64,000 bases of DNA from Actinobacteria bacterium UBA2272 (GTDB lineage Bacteria; Actinomycetota; Coriobacteriia; Anaerosomatales; Anaerosomataceae): NCBI GenBank assembly GCA_002347725.1, contig DDXA01000004.1, positions 1,054,001-1,118,000 of the forward strand, given 5' to 3'. Made by a program: the position numbers and the translations under genes. Below the pieces are notes generated by a model. It saw only the letters and a program-made list of their open reading frames with translations, did no database searches and was not told the origin of the DNA. Below, piece by piece: positions 39,321 to 48,937 of the stretch (its first letter is position 1; each line of letters begins with the position of its first letter).

Positions 39321-41210
39321 ATGGGCAAGATCATCGGCATCGACCTGGGCACCACCAACTCGGCGGTCGCGGTCATGGAGGGCGGCGAGCCCACCATCAT
39401 CGTGAACGCCGAAGGCGACCGGACCACACCGTCGGTCGTCGCGTTCCGCAAGGACGGAGAGCGCATCGTCGGCAAGGCCGCCAAGAACCAGGCGATCACC
39501 AACCCCGAGCACACCGTCACCTCCATCAAGCGTTTCGTCGGCCGTCGGTTCGAGGAAACGAAGTCGGAGCGCGGGACCATCGCGTACATCGTGGAGAAGG
39601 GCAAGGACGGCCGCGCCGTCGTCGCCGTCGAGGGTACGCACCTGACCCCCGAAGAGATTTCCGCGATGGTCATCGGCAAGCTGAAGGCCGATGCCGAGGC
39701 GTACCTCGGCCATCCGGTCACCGAGGCGGTCATCACCGTTCCGGCGTACTTCAACGACATGCAGCGCCAGGCCACGAAAGACGCGGGCAAGATCGCGGGC
39801 CTCGAGGTCAAGCGCATCATCAACGAGCCCACGGCAGCCGCGCTCGCGTACGGCCTCGACAAGGGTGCCCACGACCAGACGATCCTCGTGTTCGACCTCG
39901 GTGGCGGCACGTTCGACGTCTCCGTTCTCGAGATCGGCGACGGCGTGTTCGAGGTCAAGAGCACCTCGGGAGACAACCACCTCGGCGGCGACGACTGGGA
40001 CCAGCGCGTCATCGACTGGCTCGCCGAGAAGTTCTCCGGCGACCACGGCATCGATCTGCGAGTCGACAAGATGGCGCTCCAGCGCCTGAAGGATGCGGCC
40101 GAGAAGGCCAAGATCGAGCTCTCGACCACGCAGACGGCGCAGATCAACCTGCCGTTCGTGACGGCCGACGCTTCGGGTCCGAAGCATCTGGACTACACGC
40201 TCACGCGCGCCGAGTTCCAGAAGATCACGAGCGACCTGCTCGAACGGTGCAAGAAGCCGGTGGAGACGGCGATCAAGGACGCGGGTATCAAGGCCGCCGA
40301 CATCGATCACGTCATCCTCGTGGGCGGTTCGACCCGTATGCCGGCGGTACAGGAGCTCGTCAAGGGCATCACCGGTAAGGACCCGCACAAGGGTGTCAAC
40401 CCGGACGAGGTCGTGGCGGTCGGCGCCGCGATCCAGGGCGGCGTGCTCGGCGGCGACGTCAAGGACATCCTCCTGCTCGACGTGACGCCGCTCGCGCTGG
40501 GCGTTGAGACCCTCGGCGGCGTGATGACGAAGCTCATCGAGCGCAACACCACCATCCCGACCCGCAAGAGCGAGACCTTCACGACCGCGGCCGACGGGCA
40601 GAGCAGCGTGGAGATCCACGTGCTCCAGGGCGAGCGCGAGATGGCTGCGTACAACAAGACGCTCGGCAAGTTCCACCTCATGAACATCCCGCCCGCGCCT
40701 CGCGGCGTGCCGCAGATCGAGGTGACGTTCGATATCGACGCCAATGGCATCGTGAACGTCTCGGCCAAGGACCGTGGTACCGGCCAGGAGCAGAAGATCA
40801 CCATCACCGGCACGACGGCGCTCTCCGACGAAGAGGTCGAGCGCATGGTGACCGACGCGGAGAGTCACGCCGACGAGGACAAGAAGAAGAAGGAAGAGGC
40901 CGAGGTGCGCAACACCGCCGACAGCCTCGTCTACGGTACCGAGAAGACGCTTACCGACCTCGGCGAAAAGGTCCCGGAAGAGACGCGAACCGATGTCGAG
41001 GCCGCGGTAGCCGAGCTCAAGACCGCCCTTGAAGGCGACGACACCGAGACCATCGCAACCGCGATGGCCGCGCTCCAGGAGAAGAGCTACAAGCTGGCGG
41101 AGATCGTCTATCAGGATGCGTCTGCCGAGGAGACAGCCGAGGGCGACGCCGGCGAGAGCGGTGGCGACGAGGAAGTGGCGGACTACGAAGTCGTCGATGA
41201 GGACGAGTAG
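39321..41210 (+). CDS. dnaK: Chaperone DnaK (Hsp70)
   Basis: 629 residues. The ATPase domain starts IIGIDLGTTNSAVAVMEGG, with VFDLGGGTFDVS and ILVGGSTRMPAVQ phosphate loops. The substrate domain includes LLDVTPLALGVETLGG. The C-terminus ends in an acidic tail (YEVVDEDE). A GAAAGGAG site precedes the ATG. It folds proteins in the cytoplasm with GrpE and DnaJ, and as co-repressor with HspR in actinobacteria. Confidence 0.99.
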   Translation: MGKIIGIDLGTTNSAVAVMEGGEPTIIVNAEGDRTTPSVVAFRKDGERIVGKAAKNQAITNPEHTVTSIKRFVGRRFEETKSERGTIAYIVEKGKDGRAVVAVEGTHLTPEEISAMVIGKLKADAEAYLGHPVTEAVITVPAYFNDMQRQATKDAGKIAGLEVKRIINEPTAAALAYGLDKGAHDQTILVFDLGGGTFDVSVLEIGDGVFEVKSTSGDNHLGGDDWDQRVIDWLAEKFSGDHGIDLRVDKMALQRLKDAAEKAKIELSTTQTAQINLPFVTADASGPKHLDYTLTRAEFQKITSDLLERCKKPVETAIKDAGIKAADIDHVILVGGSTRMPAVQELVKGITGKDPHKGVNPDEVVAVGAAIQGGVLGGDVKDILLLDVTPLALGVETLGGVMTKLIERNTTIPTRKSETFTTAADGQSSVEIHVLQGEREMAAYNKTLGKFHLMNIPPAPRGVPQIEVTFDIDANGIVNVSAKDRGTGQEQKITITGTTALSDEEVERMVTDAESHADEDKKKKEEAEVRNTADSLVYGTEKTLTDLGEKVPEETRTDVEAAVAELKTALEGDDTETIATAMAALQEKSYKLAEIVYQDASAEETAEGDAGESGGDEEVADYEVVDEDE

Positions 41211-41212
41211 CC

Positions 41213-41764
41213 ATGACCGATCCCAAGGACACCACCCCGCTCGACCCTGAGCTCGAGGGCGACCTGGGCGCAGAGTACGAGTTCAGGGGCGATGTGCTGG
41301 AAGGTGAACTCGAGCGTGCGCGCGCCGAAGCGGCCGCGCACCTCGAGACCGCCCAGCGCGTGCAGGCGGAGTTCGACAACTATCGGCGTCGTGTGGCCCG
41401 CGAAGCCGAAGACGCCGCCAAGCGCGCCGGACAACGCGTCATCGCCGAGATGCTGCCCGCGATCGACAACCTGGAGCGGGCGCTCATCCACACCGAAGCA
41501 GGCGACAACGTCGCCGAGCTCGCCGATGGCGTGCGCATGGTGCTCGATCAGGTGCTGGACGTTCTCGGCAAGGAGGGCGTCGAGCGCATCGACCCCGTTG
41601 GCGAGTCGTTCGATCCGAACGAGCATCAGGCGGTCGGTCAGGCACAGCGTGAGGATCTGCCGGACGGCACGGTGGTCGAGGTCTACGAGCGCGGCTACCG
41701 CATGCACGGTCGCATCCTGCGGCCGGCGACCGTCGTGGTAAGCACCGGAGGCCCGCACGCCTAA
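41213..41764 (+). CDS. grpE: Nucleotide exchange factor GrpE
   Basis: 183 residues. An acidic N-terminus is followed by a long coiled coil (LERARAEAAAHLETAQRVQAEFDNYRRR in two halves) and the beta domain with GRILRPATVVVST. It starts 2 bases after dnaK, so translation is coupled. It releases ADP from DnaK. Confidence 0.97.
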   Translation: MTDPKDTTPLDPELEGDLGAEYEFRGDVLEGELERARAEAAAHLETAQRVQAEFDNYRRRVAREAEDAAKRAGQRVIAEMLPAIDNLERALIHTEAGDNVAELADGVRMVLDQVLDVLGKEGVERIDPVGESFDPNEHQAVGQAQREDLPDGTVVEVYERGYRMHGRILRPATVVVSTGGPHA

Positions 41765-41774
41765 GGAGCCGACG

Positions 41775-42905
41775 ATGGCCGACAAGGACTACTACGACAT
41801 ACTCGGCGTGCCGAAGACGGCGACCGCGGATGAGATCAAGAAGGCGTTCCGCAAGCAGGCGCGCAAGCACCACCCCGACGCAGGCGGCTCCGAGGCGAAG
41901 TTCAAGGAGCTCAACGAGGCGTACGAGGTGCTCTCCGACGAAGAGAAGCGCACGCAGTACGACACGTACGGGCGCTACTTCGGCGGGAGCATGCCGCCGG
42001 GCGGCAGCGCGCCGGGCGGCGCGGGCGGTTGGCCGGGCGGAGGCTTCCCCGGTGGCGCCGGCGGGTACCAGACCGTCGACGCGGGTGATCTCGGCGACCT
42101 GTTCGGGAACCTCTTCGGCGGTGCCGGTGGTGGCGTAGGCGGGCCACGTCGCAGGAGTGCGCACCGCGGCGCGGACCTGCAGTACGACCTGACCCTGAGC
42201 TTTGATGAGGCACTAGCGGGTACGTCGACCAAGGCGGACGTCAGGCGGACCGAGGCGTGCGCCACCTGCAAAGGCACGGGCGCCCGGCCCGGGACGAGTC
42301 CCACGACCTGCCCGACGTGCTCGGGCAGCGGGCACGTCACGCAGGGCCAGGGCGTGTTCGGCTTCTCGCGGCCGTGTCCGCGGTGCGGCGGCACCGGGAA
42401 GATCGTCGAGCACCCATGCAGCACGTGCAAGGGCAAGGGTAAGGTCGTGCGCGTCAAGCCGCTCACCGTGAACATCCCGCCAGGAGTGACCGACGGCGGC
42501 AAGCTCCGTTTCGCCGGCAAGGGCGAGCCCGGCGAGGGCGGTGGCCCGGCGGGCGACCTGTACGTCGTGACGCACATCGAGCCGCACGCGTACTTCACCC
42601 GCGACGGCGCCGACGTCCTGTTGGACCTGCCGGTGACGATCGCCGAGGCCGCACTTGGTGCGGAGGTCACCGTGCCCACGCCCGACGGCGGCAAGGTGAA
42701 ACTCAAAGTCGCGCCGGGTACGGCCGACGGCAAGGTGCTGCGCGTGCCCGGAAAGGGCGCGCCCAGGCTCAAGGGCAAGGGTACCGGCGACCTCAAGGTG
42801 CGGGTGCGGATCGCGGTCCCCCAGAAGCTCAGTGCCGAACAGAAGGAACTGCTGAAGCGTTTCGAGTCCTCGCGTGACGAGGACGTACGCGCGCATATCG
42901 TGTGA
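41775..42905 (+). CDS. dnaJ: Chaperone DnaJ (Hsp40, type I)
   Basis: 376 residues. J domain DYYDILGVPKTA with HHPDAGG, where the usual HPD reads HPD. A Gly-rich region with GAGG repeats spans about residues 75-130. The zinc region has four CxxCxG-type repeats: CATCKGTG, CPTCSGSG, CPRCGGTG, CSTCKGKG. The C-terminal substrate domain follows. This actinobacterial DnaJ1 form stimulates the DnaK ATPase. The C-terminus is 17 bases from hspR. Confidence 0.98.
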   Translation: MADKDYYDILGVPKTATADEIKKAFRKQARKHHPDAGGSEAKFKELNEAYEVLSDEEKRTQYDTYGRYFGGSMPPGGSAPGGAGGWPGGGFPGGAGGYQTVDAGDLGDLFGNLFGGAGGGVGGPRRRSAHRGADLQYDLTLSFDEALAGTSTKADVRRTEACATCKGTGARPGTSPTTCPTCSGSGHVTQGQGVFGFSRPCPRCGGTGKIVEHPCSTCKGKGKVVRVKPLTVNIPPGVTDGGKLRFAGKGEPGEGGGPAGDLYVVTHIEPHAYFTRDGADVLLDLPVTIAEAALGAEVTVPTPDGGKVKLKVAPGTADGKVLRVPGKGAPRLKGKGTGDLKVRVRIAVPQKLSAEQKELLKRFESSRDEDVRAHIV

Positions 42906-42921
42906 GGAAGGAGGTCCGGCC

Positions 42922-43335
42922 GTGGTCAAGCAGCAACGAGGCAGTGGCAAGGATCGGCCGGTCTACATGATCAGCGTGGCGGCCGAGTTGGCCGGCGTGC
43001 ATCCGCAGACGCTCCGCATCTACGAGCGCAAGATGCTCGTCCAGCCCACTCGTTCGCCGGGCGGCACGAGACTCTACTCGGAGGCCGATATCGAGCGGCT
43101 GCGGCTCATCCAGCGCCTCACGCAAGACGAGGGCGTCAATCTGGCGGGCGTGATGCGGATCATCGAGCTCGAGATGGAGAGAGAGCGGCTCGAGGCAAGG
43201 CTTGCCGAGGCGGAAGCGGCAGCCTCTCAGGCCGAGGTGCGGCTCGCCCACGAGATCAACGAGTTCCGGCGTTCGATGCGGGCCGACATCGTGCACGTGC
43301 CCCGTGGCGGGATCGTACGGAGGAACGAGCGATGA
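42922..43335 (+). CDS. hspR: Heat-shock repressor HspR (MerR family)
   Basis: 137 residues from GTG 42922 with AAGGAGG upstream. The MerR-like HTH reads MISVAAELAGVHPQTLRIYERKMLVQPTRS in adjoining parts, then a coiled coil (MERERLEARLAEAEAAAS). It is the last gene of the dnaK operon and should bind the HAIR-like site in front of dnaK with DnaK as co-repressor. The final 20 residues (IVHVPRGGIVRR) are basic. Confidence 0.95.
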   Translation: MVKQQRGSGKDRPVYMISVAAELAGVHPQTLRIYERKMLVQPTRSPGGTRLYSEADIERLRLIQRLTQDEGVNLAGVMRIIELEMERERLEARLAEAEAAASQAEVRLAHEINEFRRSMRADIVHVPRGGIVRRNER

Positions 43336-43409
43336 GCGATTCGCGCAGCGCTCTCGTGACGTGGCTCGAGGCCGTGCGTGCGGGTGAGATCCCCGGGGGT
43401 CCGCTTTGA
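43332..43409 (+). CDS. Possible 25-residue peptide after hspR
   Basis: An ATG overlapping the hspR stop (ATGA) opens 25 codons (MSDSRSALVTWLEAVRAGEI then PGGPL) ending in TGA. The overlap allows translational coupling, but there is no independent ribosome site and no recognised family. It could be a real microprotein or the remains of a longer gene. Confidence 0.25.
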   Translation: MSDSRSALVTWLEAVRAGEIPGGPL

Positions 43410-43466
43410 ATGCTCGCCGCGTGGGTGTACTCGCGCGTGATGCAGAACAGAACGGCGCCGGCTTGA

Positions 43467-43502
43467 ACGGTCAGGCGGTAGCCCGTGAGGCTGCCGGACC
43501 GT
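43467..43502 (+). terminator. Stem-loop before clpB
   Basis: ACGGTC pairs with GACCGT, and inside it GGC/GCC and AGCC/GGCT continue around CGTGA with one mismatch and a three-base bulge. It lies between hspR and clpB, 21 bases before the clpB ribosome site. It may end the dnaK-hspR transcript or stabilise the clpB message. No HAIR was found before clpB. Confidence 0.4.
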
Positions 43503-43537
43503 GAGCCGGGCTGTGAGGCTCATAGGAGTTGGTACCG

Positions 43538-46141
43538 ATGCGGTTGGACAAGCTGACAGTCAAGGCGCAGGAAGCGTTGCAGGCGGCATCCGGCATCGCC
43601 GATGACGCGTCGTCACAGGTTATCGAGCCCGAGCACCTGCTGAAGGCGCTTCTCGATGCCGCCGAGGGCATCGTGCGTCCCATCGTGCAGAAGGTCGGCG
43701 CCGACGTCGATCTCGTCGAGGCCGAGGTGACCTCGGCCATCACCGCGATGCCGAAGGTCACCGGCAGTGGCGTGACCGGCCCGGCTGGTATCGGTCCGCG
43801 CATCAACACGGTTCTCGGCGACGCATTCAAGCACGCCGAGAAGCTGAAGGACGCGTATGTGTCCACGGAGCATCTTCTCGTGGCGATCGCCGAGGACAAG
43901 GGCGAGGCGGGGCGCATCCTCGTGCGCGCAGGCGTCACCGCCAAGCGCCTACTCGAAGCGCTTGAGGAGTTGCGCGCGGGCGCGCGTGTGACCGATCAGA
44001 ATCCCGAGGCGCAGTTCCAGGCGCTCGAGCGGTTCAGCCGCAACCTCACGGCTGCCGCGCGCGACGGCAAGCTCGATCCGGTCATCGGCCGGACCGAGGA
44101 GATCCGCCGCGTCATCCAGGTGCTGTCGCGTCGCACCAAGAACAACCCGGTGCTCATCGGCGAGCCGGGTACCGGTAAGACCGCGATCGTCGAGGGTCTC
44201 GCGCAGCGCATCGTGGCCGGCGATGTGCCCTCGACGCTTCGCGACAAGGATGTCGTGTCGCTCGATCTCGGCGCCATGGTGGCCGGCGCCAAGTACCGCG
44301 GCGAGTTCGAGGACCGTCTGAAGGCCGTGCTTCGCGAGATCGAACAGGCCGAGGGCCGCCTCGTGCTCTTCATCGACGAGCTTCACACGCTGGTGGGCGC
44401 GGGCGCCGCCGAGGGTTCGATGGACGCGTCCAACATGCTCAAGCCGGCACTCGCCCGCGGCGAGCTCCACGCTATCGGTGCGACGACACTCGACGAGTAC
44501 CGCGAGCACATCGAGAAGGACGCGGCGCTCGAGCGACGCTTCCAGCCGGTGTTCGTCGGGGAGCCGAGCCTGGAGGATACGATCGCGATCCTGCGCGGCC
44601 TCAAGGAGCGCTACGAGGTGCACCATGGCGTGCGCATCGCCGACGGCGCGATCGTAGCGGCCGCCACACTCTCGGACCGCTACATCGCAGACCGCTTCCT
44701 GCCCGACAAGGCGATCGACTTGATCGACGAGGCGGCCTCGCGGCTGCGCATCGAGATCGACTCGATGCCCGAGGAGATCGACCGCCTCGACCGTCAGGTG
44801 AGGCAACTGCAGATCGAGGAGCAGGCGCTCACCAAGGAGACCGACGCCGTCTCGGCGGAGCGGCTCGACGCGCTTCGAGCAGAGATGGCCGAGCTCAACG
44901 AGGAGCTCTCGGGGCTCAAGGCCCGCTGGGAGAGCGAGCGCGGGGTCATCACCGAGGTCCAGCGCCTGAAGGCCGAGCTCGACGAGGCTCGCCTCGACGG
45001 CGAACGTGCCGAGCGCGAGGGCGACCTCTCACGCGCGGCCGAGATCCGCTACGGGCGCATCCCCGGGCTTGAGGGCGAGTTGACCGAGGCCGACGGACGG
45101 CTGCGTGAGTTGCAGGCGGGCTCGGCCATGCTCCGCGAGGAGGTCACCGAGTCCGAGATCGCCGAGGTCGTCGGCGCATGGACCGGAATCCCGGTGTCGC
45201 GCCTTATGCAAGGCGAGCTGCAAAAGCTCGCGACTCTCGAGGAGCATCTGCACGAGCGCGTGATCGGTCAGGACGAGGCTGTCTCTGCCGTTGCGGGCGC
45301 TGTCCGCCGCTCACGAGCGGGACTCTCGGACCCCGATCGGCCGATCGGCAGCTTCCTGTTCCTCGGGCCCACCGGTGTGGGCAAGACCGAGCTCGCCCGG
45401 ACGCTCGCGGCGTTCCTGTTCGACGACGAGCGTTCGATGGTACGCATCGACATGAGTGAGTACATGGAGAAGTTCAGCGTGCAGCGCCTGATCGGCGCGC
45501 CTCCCGGTTACGTCGGCTACGAGGAAGGTGGCCAGCTCACCGAGGCGGTGCGGCGGCGCCCGTACAGCGTGATCCTGCTCGACGAGATAGAGAAGGCGCA
45601 CCCGGATGTGTTCAATGTGCTGTTACAGGTGCTCGACGACGGCCGTCTCACCGACGGACAGGGCCGCGTGGTGAGCTTCAAGAACGCCATCGTGGTCATG
45701 ACGAGCAATGTCGGCAGCCAGTACATCACCGAGTTCGCCAGAAGCGGCGACGATGCCGCGATGCGCGCCATGCTCGACGAGGCGTTGCGTGCCACGTTCA
45801 GGCCGGAGTTCCTGAACCGCGTGGACGACGTGGTCGTCTTCCGCTCGCTGTCGATGGAGCAGCTCGCGAAGATCGTGGACTTGCAGCTGGCGCTAGTGCG
45901 CGAGCGGCTTGCCGACCGCAAGATCGCCCTCGAGATCACCCCGGCGGCGGCCGAGCGACTCGCTCTCGACGGGTTCGACCCCGTGTACGGTGCGCGGCCG
46001 CTCAAGCGGTTGATCCAGCGTGAGGTGGTCGATCGTGTGGCTCGTGAGTTGATAGAGGGCCGCGTGGTCGACGGCGACACAGTCACGATCGACGTGGTCG
46101 GTGATGAGATCGGCGTGCGTGGCATAAGGCACGTTGACTAG
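43538..46141 (+). CDS. clpB: Disaggregase ClpB
   Basis: 867 residues from ATG 43538 with AGGAG upstream. The N domain starts MRLDKLTVKAQEAL. NBD1 has GEPGTGKTAIVEGLA and LVLFIDELHTLVGAG. A middle coiled-coil (about residues 405-525) begins after EEIDRLDRQVRQLQ. NBD2 has GPTGVGKTELARTLA and VILLDEIEKAHPDVFN. The long middle domain distinguishes ClpB from ClpA/ClpC. It works with DnaK/DnaJ/GrpE encoded just upstream to rescue aggregates. Confidence 0.98.
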   Translation: MRLDKLTVKAQEALQAASGIADDASSQVIEPEHLLKALLDAAEGIVRPIVQKVGADVDLVEAEVTSAITAMPKVTGSGVTGPAGIGPRINTVLGDAFKHAEKLKDAYVSTEHLLVAIAEDKGEAGRILVRAGVTAKRLLEALEELRAGARVTDQNPEAQFQALERFSRNLTAAARDGKLDPVIGRTEEIRRVIQVLSRRTKNNPVLIGEPGTGKTAIVEGLAQRIVAGDVPSTLRDKDVVSLDLGAMVAGAKYRGEFEDRLKAVLREIEQAEGRLVLFIDELHTLVGAGAAEGSMDASNMLKPALARGELHAIGATTLDEYREHIEKDAALERRFQPVFVGEPSLEDTIAILRGLKERYEVHHGVRIADGAIVAAATLSDRYIADRFLPDKAIDLIDEAASRLRIEIDSMPEEIDRLDRQVRQLQIEEQALTKETDAVSAERLDALRAEMAELNEELSGLKARWESERGVITEVQRLKAELDEARLDGERAEREGDLSRAAEIRYGRIPGLEGELTEADGRLRELQAGSAMLREEVTESEIAEVVGAWTGIPVSRLMQGELQKLATLEEHLHERVIGQDEAVSAVAGAVRRSRAGLSDPDRPIGSFLFLGPTGVGKTELARTLAAFLFDDERSMVRIDMSEYMEKFSVQRLIGAPPGYVGYEEGGQLTEAVRRRPYSVILLDEIEKAHPDVFNVLLQVLDDGRLTDGQGRVVSFKNAIVVMTSNVGSQYITEFARSGDDAAMRAMLDEALRATFRPEFLNRVDDVVVFRSLSMEQLAKIVDLQLALVRERLADRKIALEITPAAAERLALDGFDPVYGARPLKRLIQREVVDRVARELIEGRVVDGDTVTIDVVGDEIGVRGIRHVD

Positions 46142-46207
46142 AGGAGTGGAGCCGCGCGGCGGTACGCCATGTTGGCTCGCGGCGACGGATACGTGGAGGT
46201 GATGATC

Positions 46208-46657
46208 ATGGCGATCGTACGGTGGGACCCGTTCGGCGAGGCACTGCGTATGCAGCGCGACATGGATCGCATCTTCTCGCGGCTCGGCGCGGCCGAGGTC
46301 GGGCCGGAGGGTGCGGTCGCGTGGATGCCCAGGATCGATGTGAAGCGCAAGGGCGACGACATCATCGTGCGCGCCGAGCTGCCGGGCATCGATCCGGAGC
46401 GAGTCGAGGTCGAGGTGACCGACGGGGTGCTCACGATCCGGGGTGAGCGTGTCCAGGAGGAGCGGCAGGAGGGCGAGGACTGGCTCGTGTGCGAGAGTTG
46501 CTACGGCAGCTTCGAGCGCTCGCTCACGATCCCCGAGAGCGTGGACGTCTCGGCGATCACAGCCGAGTACACCGACGGCATCCTCGAGGTGCAGGTGCCC
46601 AAGGCACTCGAGGCGGCACGTCCTCAGACGACCAAGATCGAGGTCGGGAAGAAGTAG
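46208..46657 (+). CDS. Small heat-shock protein Hsp20
   Basis: 149 residues from ATG 46208, placed by GGAGGT 7 bases upstream. MAIVRWDPFGEALRMQRDMDRIF is split around the typical WDPF start. The alpha-crystallin domain has VRAELPGIDPERVEVEVTDGVLTIRGER in adjoining pieces, then SYGSFERSLTIPESVD-like YGSFERSLTIP. The C-terminal extension ends KIEVGKK. It holds unfolded proteins for the DnaK/ClpB system upstream. Confidence 0.95.
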   Translation: MAIVRWDPFGEALRMQRDMDRIFSRLGAAEVGPEGAVAWMPRIDVKRKGDDIIVRAELPGIDPERVEVEVTDGVLTIRGERVQEERQEGEDWLVCESCYGSFERSLTIPESVDVSAITAEYTDGILEVQVPKALEAARPQTTKIEVGKK

Positions 46658-46699
46658 CGGTTCGCCCGTGCAGAGACTGTGCGCAGCGAGTGAGACGGT

Positions 46700-46728
46700 G
46701 GGGGCCTCGGCCAGGGCGCCAGGCCCCC
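46700..46728 (+). terminator. Terminator-like stem-loop after hsp20
   Basis: GGGGGCCT pairs with AGGCCCCC (8 pairs) over a 13-base loop, followed by a C/T-rich stretch and TTTT 15 bases on. It closes the heat-shock cluster. Confidence 0.5.
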
Positions 46729-46829
46729 GGCGCCCCTTCCAGGCTTTTCTGTGAACGGTGTTACTGAACCCACACAAAGGCGATAAGGTTACCGTGGGTG
46801 CACGTTACACGCGATGTGAGGGGGAGACC

Positions 46830-47249
46830 ATGGCAGACAAGGATTCAGTTCGCAGGCGCATCGGATCGGTGCTCGATGAGGCCGGGCTCAAGTATCAGCT
46901 CGACAACGATGGTGACTACTGGGTGCCCTTCGAGGATGCGATCGTCTTCGTCGGCCCCGCCGTCATGGGCGAGATCTCGGTCGCAAAGGTTTGGGCCTAC
47001 GTCGCCGTCGATGTCACCGGTGACACGGGCTCGCTGCTCAGCTATCTGAACGAGCAGAACTGCAAGATGATCTTCGGCAAGCTGTGCTGGTATCCGGAGA
47101 CCAAGAAGGTCATCTTCGAGTCTCCCGTCGTGGCCGACGCGCTCGACAAGCCTGAGCTGCAGATCGCGGTGCTCATCGCCGCCAAGTCCACCGACGATTT
47201 CAACGACACCATCGTGGAGCGCTGGGGCGGCAAGAAGTTCACCGTCTAG
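46830..47249 (+). CDS. YbjN-domain protein
   Basis: 139 residues from ATG 46830 with GAGGGGGAGA upstream. Residues 5-125 fit the YbjN/T3SS-chaperone-like fold: SVLDEAGLKYQLDNDGDYWVPF in two parts, then LLSYLNEQNCKMIFGKLCW and DKPELQIAVLIAA. Members bind peptides or act as stress-related chaperones; no partner is adjacent. A function in proteostasis fits the heat-shock neighbours. Confidence 0.65.
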   Translation: MADKDSVRRRIGSVLDEAGLKYQLDNDGDYWVPFEDAIVFVGPAVMGEISVAKVWAYVAVDVTGDTGSLLSYLNEQNCKMIFGKLCWYPETKKVIFESPVVADALDKPELQIAVLIAAKSTDDFNDTIVERWGGKKFTV

Positions 47250-47303
47250 ATGCTCGCTGTCGGCGCACCGACTGCGTATGCCGACGTGTCGGGTATATGG
47301 TAC

Positions 47304-47329
47304 GAAGGCCCCGGGGTCCCGGGGCCTTC
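47304..47329 (+). terminator. Stem-loop between the YbjN-like and CHAD genes
   Basis: GAAGGCCCCGG pairs with CCGGGGCCTTC (11 pairs) around GGTC. It lies 55 bases past the YbjN-like stop and 21 bases before the CHAD start. No T-run is present. Confidence 0.55.
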
Positions 47330-47350
47330 CGTCGTGCAGGGGGCGAGTAC

Positions 47351-48463
47351 GTGGACGTGGGAGTGAAGTTCGCGATACCCGGTGTGACGGCGCTCACCCC
47401 GCTTGCCGAGGCCGCGCCCGCGATGCTGCACGCCAAGGCCGGGCCGCTGTTCGAGCTCGAGGCGGCCGCGCGTGGCGGCGCTGACGCCGATGCGGTGCAC
47501 GACATGCGCGTCGCATCCCGCAGGTTGCGCGAGGTCATGCGGCTGCTCGCGCCGCTCTACCCGGCCCGCGACTTCCGCCGCTGGTACCGCCGCGCCCGCA
47601 GCATCACCCGCGCCCTCGGTCCGGTGCGCGACTCCGACGTCTTCATCGAAGAGTTCGGTGCGCTCGGCCGGCGTCTCGGCGAGGGCGGTAGGGGCGCGGT
47701 CACCTTCATGCTCGGTTACCGGATGGGCCAGCGCGAGGCCGAGCTCGAGGCCCTGAATCACGCGCTCTCCCGGCTCGATCTGGCCGCAAGCCGGGCGTCA
47801 TTCACGAGGATGGCGGGTTCGATCGCCGAGTCGCCCGATGCGGAGCGCTCGCTCGCGGAGTTCGCCCATGCGGCAGTGGCCGAGCGCGCGACGGTCGTGT
47901 TCGGCGCGCAGCCGGGCGCGCTCGTGGAGGCCGACATCGAGGCGCAACACGCCTTGCGTATCGACTACAAGCGTCTGCGCTACGCGGTCGAAGCGTTCGC
48001 GCCTTGCTATGGGGATGAGTTCGGGCAGTTGCACGGCATGCTCACGGCGTTCCAGGACACGCTCGGAGAGCTTCATGACCTGCATGTGTTCGCCGACATG
48101 GTGCGCTCGCCCGAGCGCGTCGGCGCGGCTGTGCGGGCCGGCGTCAGCGAGAACGATCTGGCCGAGGTGGCCGCGCTGCTGGACGCACTCGCGCGCGAGC
48201 GGTTCGCTGCGTTCACCGCGCTGGCGTCTGAGCACCCGGCTGCGTCGCTGTTTCCGATGCTTCTGCGGCCGTTGGAGCTGCCGAGGAGCGCCGCGCCGGG
48301 TTTGCCGGATGACGTCGCCATGTACGAGGAGTTGCCGATCGCCTCGCCTGTGATCGTCGGCGATGAGCCGTGGGCGGTCAGTTGGGATGGCCCGGGCGAG
48401 ATCTTCGGAAGTGAATCGGTGGCAGTATGGGAGCGTGAGCGTGCGTCCGATCCGGACCGGTGA
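47351..48463 (+). CDS. CHAD-domain protein
   Basis: 370 residues from GTG 47351; the frame opens earlier, but the preceding part is the stem-loop above. The all-helical CHAD domain is clear from DADAVHDMRVASRRLREVMRLL, then RSITRALGPVRDSDVF and ALRIDYKRLRYAVEAF, rich in conserved His and Arg that bind polyphosphate. A second half (about 280-370) is helical and less conserved. A CYTH protein lies 0.7 kb downstream, and CHAD and CYTH partner in polyphosphate-related functions. Confidence 0.88.
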   Translation: MDVGVKFAIPGVTALTPLAEAAPAMLHAKAGPLFELEAAARGGADADAVHDMRVASRRLREVMRLLAPLYPARDFRRWYRRARSITRALGPVRDSDVFIEEFGALGRRLGEGGRGAVTFMLGYRMGQREAELEALNHALSRLDLAASRASFTRMAGSIAESPDAERSLAEFAHAAVAERATVVFGAQPGALVEADIEAQHALRIDYKRLRYAVEAFAPCYGDEFGQLHGMLTAFQDTLGELHDLHVFADMVRSPERVGAAVRAGVSENDLAEVAALLDALARERFAAFTALASEHPAASLFPMLLRPLELPRSAAPGLPDDVAMYEELPIASPVIVGDEPWAVSWDGPGEIFGSESVAVWERERASDPDR

Positions 48464-48508
48464 TCCGTTCACGTCCGCATAGGTGCAGCGGCTCCGGCAT
48501 GGTGCGTA

Positions 48509-48937
48509 TCAGATGCTCTTGTGCCGCCCGAGCAGCCGATCGATCGCGCCCAGCGCCTTGAGCTGTTCGACCCGCGAACGCTGGACTTCGAGCTCAGCGG
48601 CCATGGCCCCGGTCCGCTCACGTTCGAACTGGAGTGCCTTCTGCTGTTCCTGGGCCACGGCGCGCGCCCATGCGACCTGCGCAAGCAGGTTGGCCCGGTC
48701 GGCCTCGAGGCGCTCGATGCGCGCGAGGGCGGTCGTGTCATCGCTGCCGCCGGAGGCACTGTCCTTGAGCGCGCGCAGCGTCTCGACCTCCTCGTCGGCG
48801 AGCAGGAATCGACCGTTGCGCTTGCTGCCCGTGCGAGCGGGTGTGATGACCGATGCGGCGATCTGCCGGCGCACCCACTTGGGCGTGGCTCCCAGCGCCT
48901 CGGCGGCCTGTTTCACGCTCATGCCCTGCTTGGCCAT
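48509..48937 (-). CDS. Helix-turn-helix protein with C-terminal coiled coil
   Basis: 142 residues from ATG 48937. The N-terminal 55 residues form a MerR/excisionase-like HTH (MSVKQAAEALGATPKWVRRQI) with a basic wing (TGSKRNGRFLLADEEV). Residues 65-130 are a long coiled coil (ARIERLEADRANLLAQVAW and onward). A DNA-binding dimer of MerR style without an effector domain; the tail IDRLLGRHKSI is basic. It is convergent with the CHAD gene and divergent from the CYTH gene, so it could regulate either. Confidence 0.75.
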   Translation of the reverse strand: MAKQGMSVKQAAEALGATPKWVRRQIAASVITPARTGSKRNGRFLLADEEVETLRALKDSASGGSDDTTALARIERLEADRANLLAQVAWARAVAQEQQKALQFERERTGAMAAELEVQRSRVEQLKALGAIDRLLGRHKSI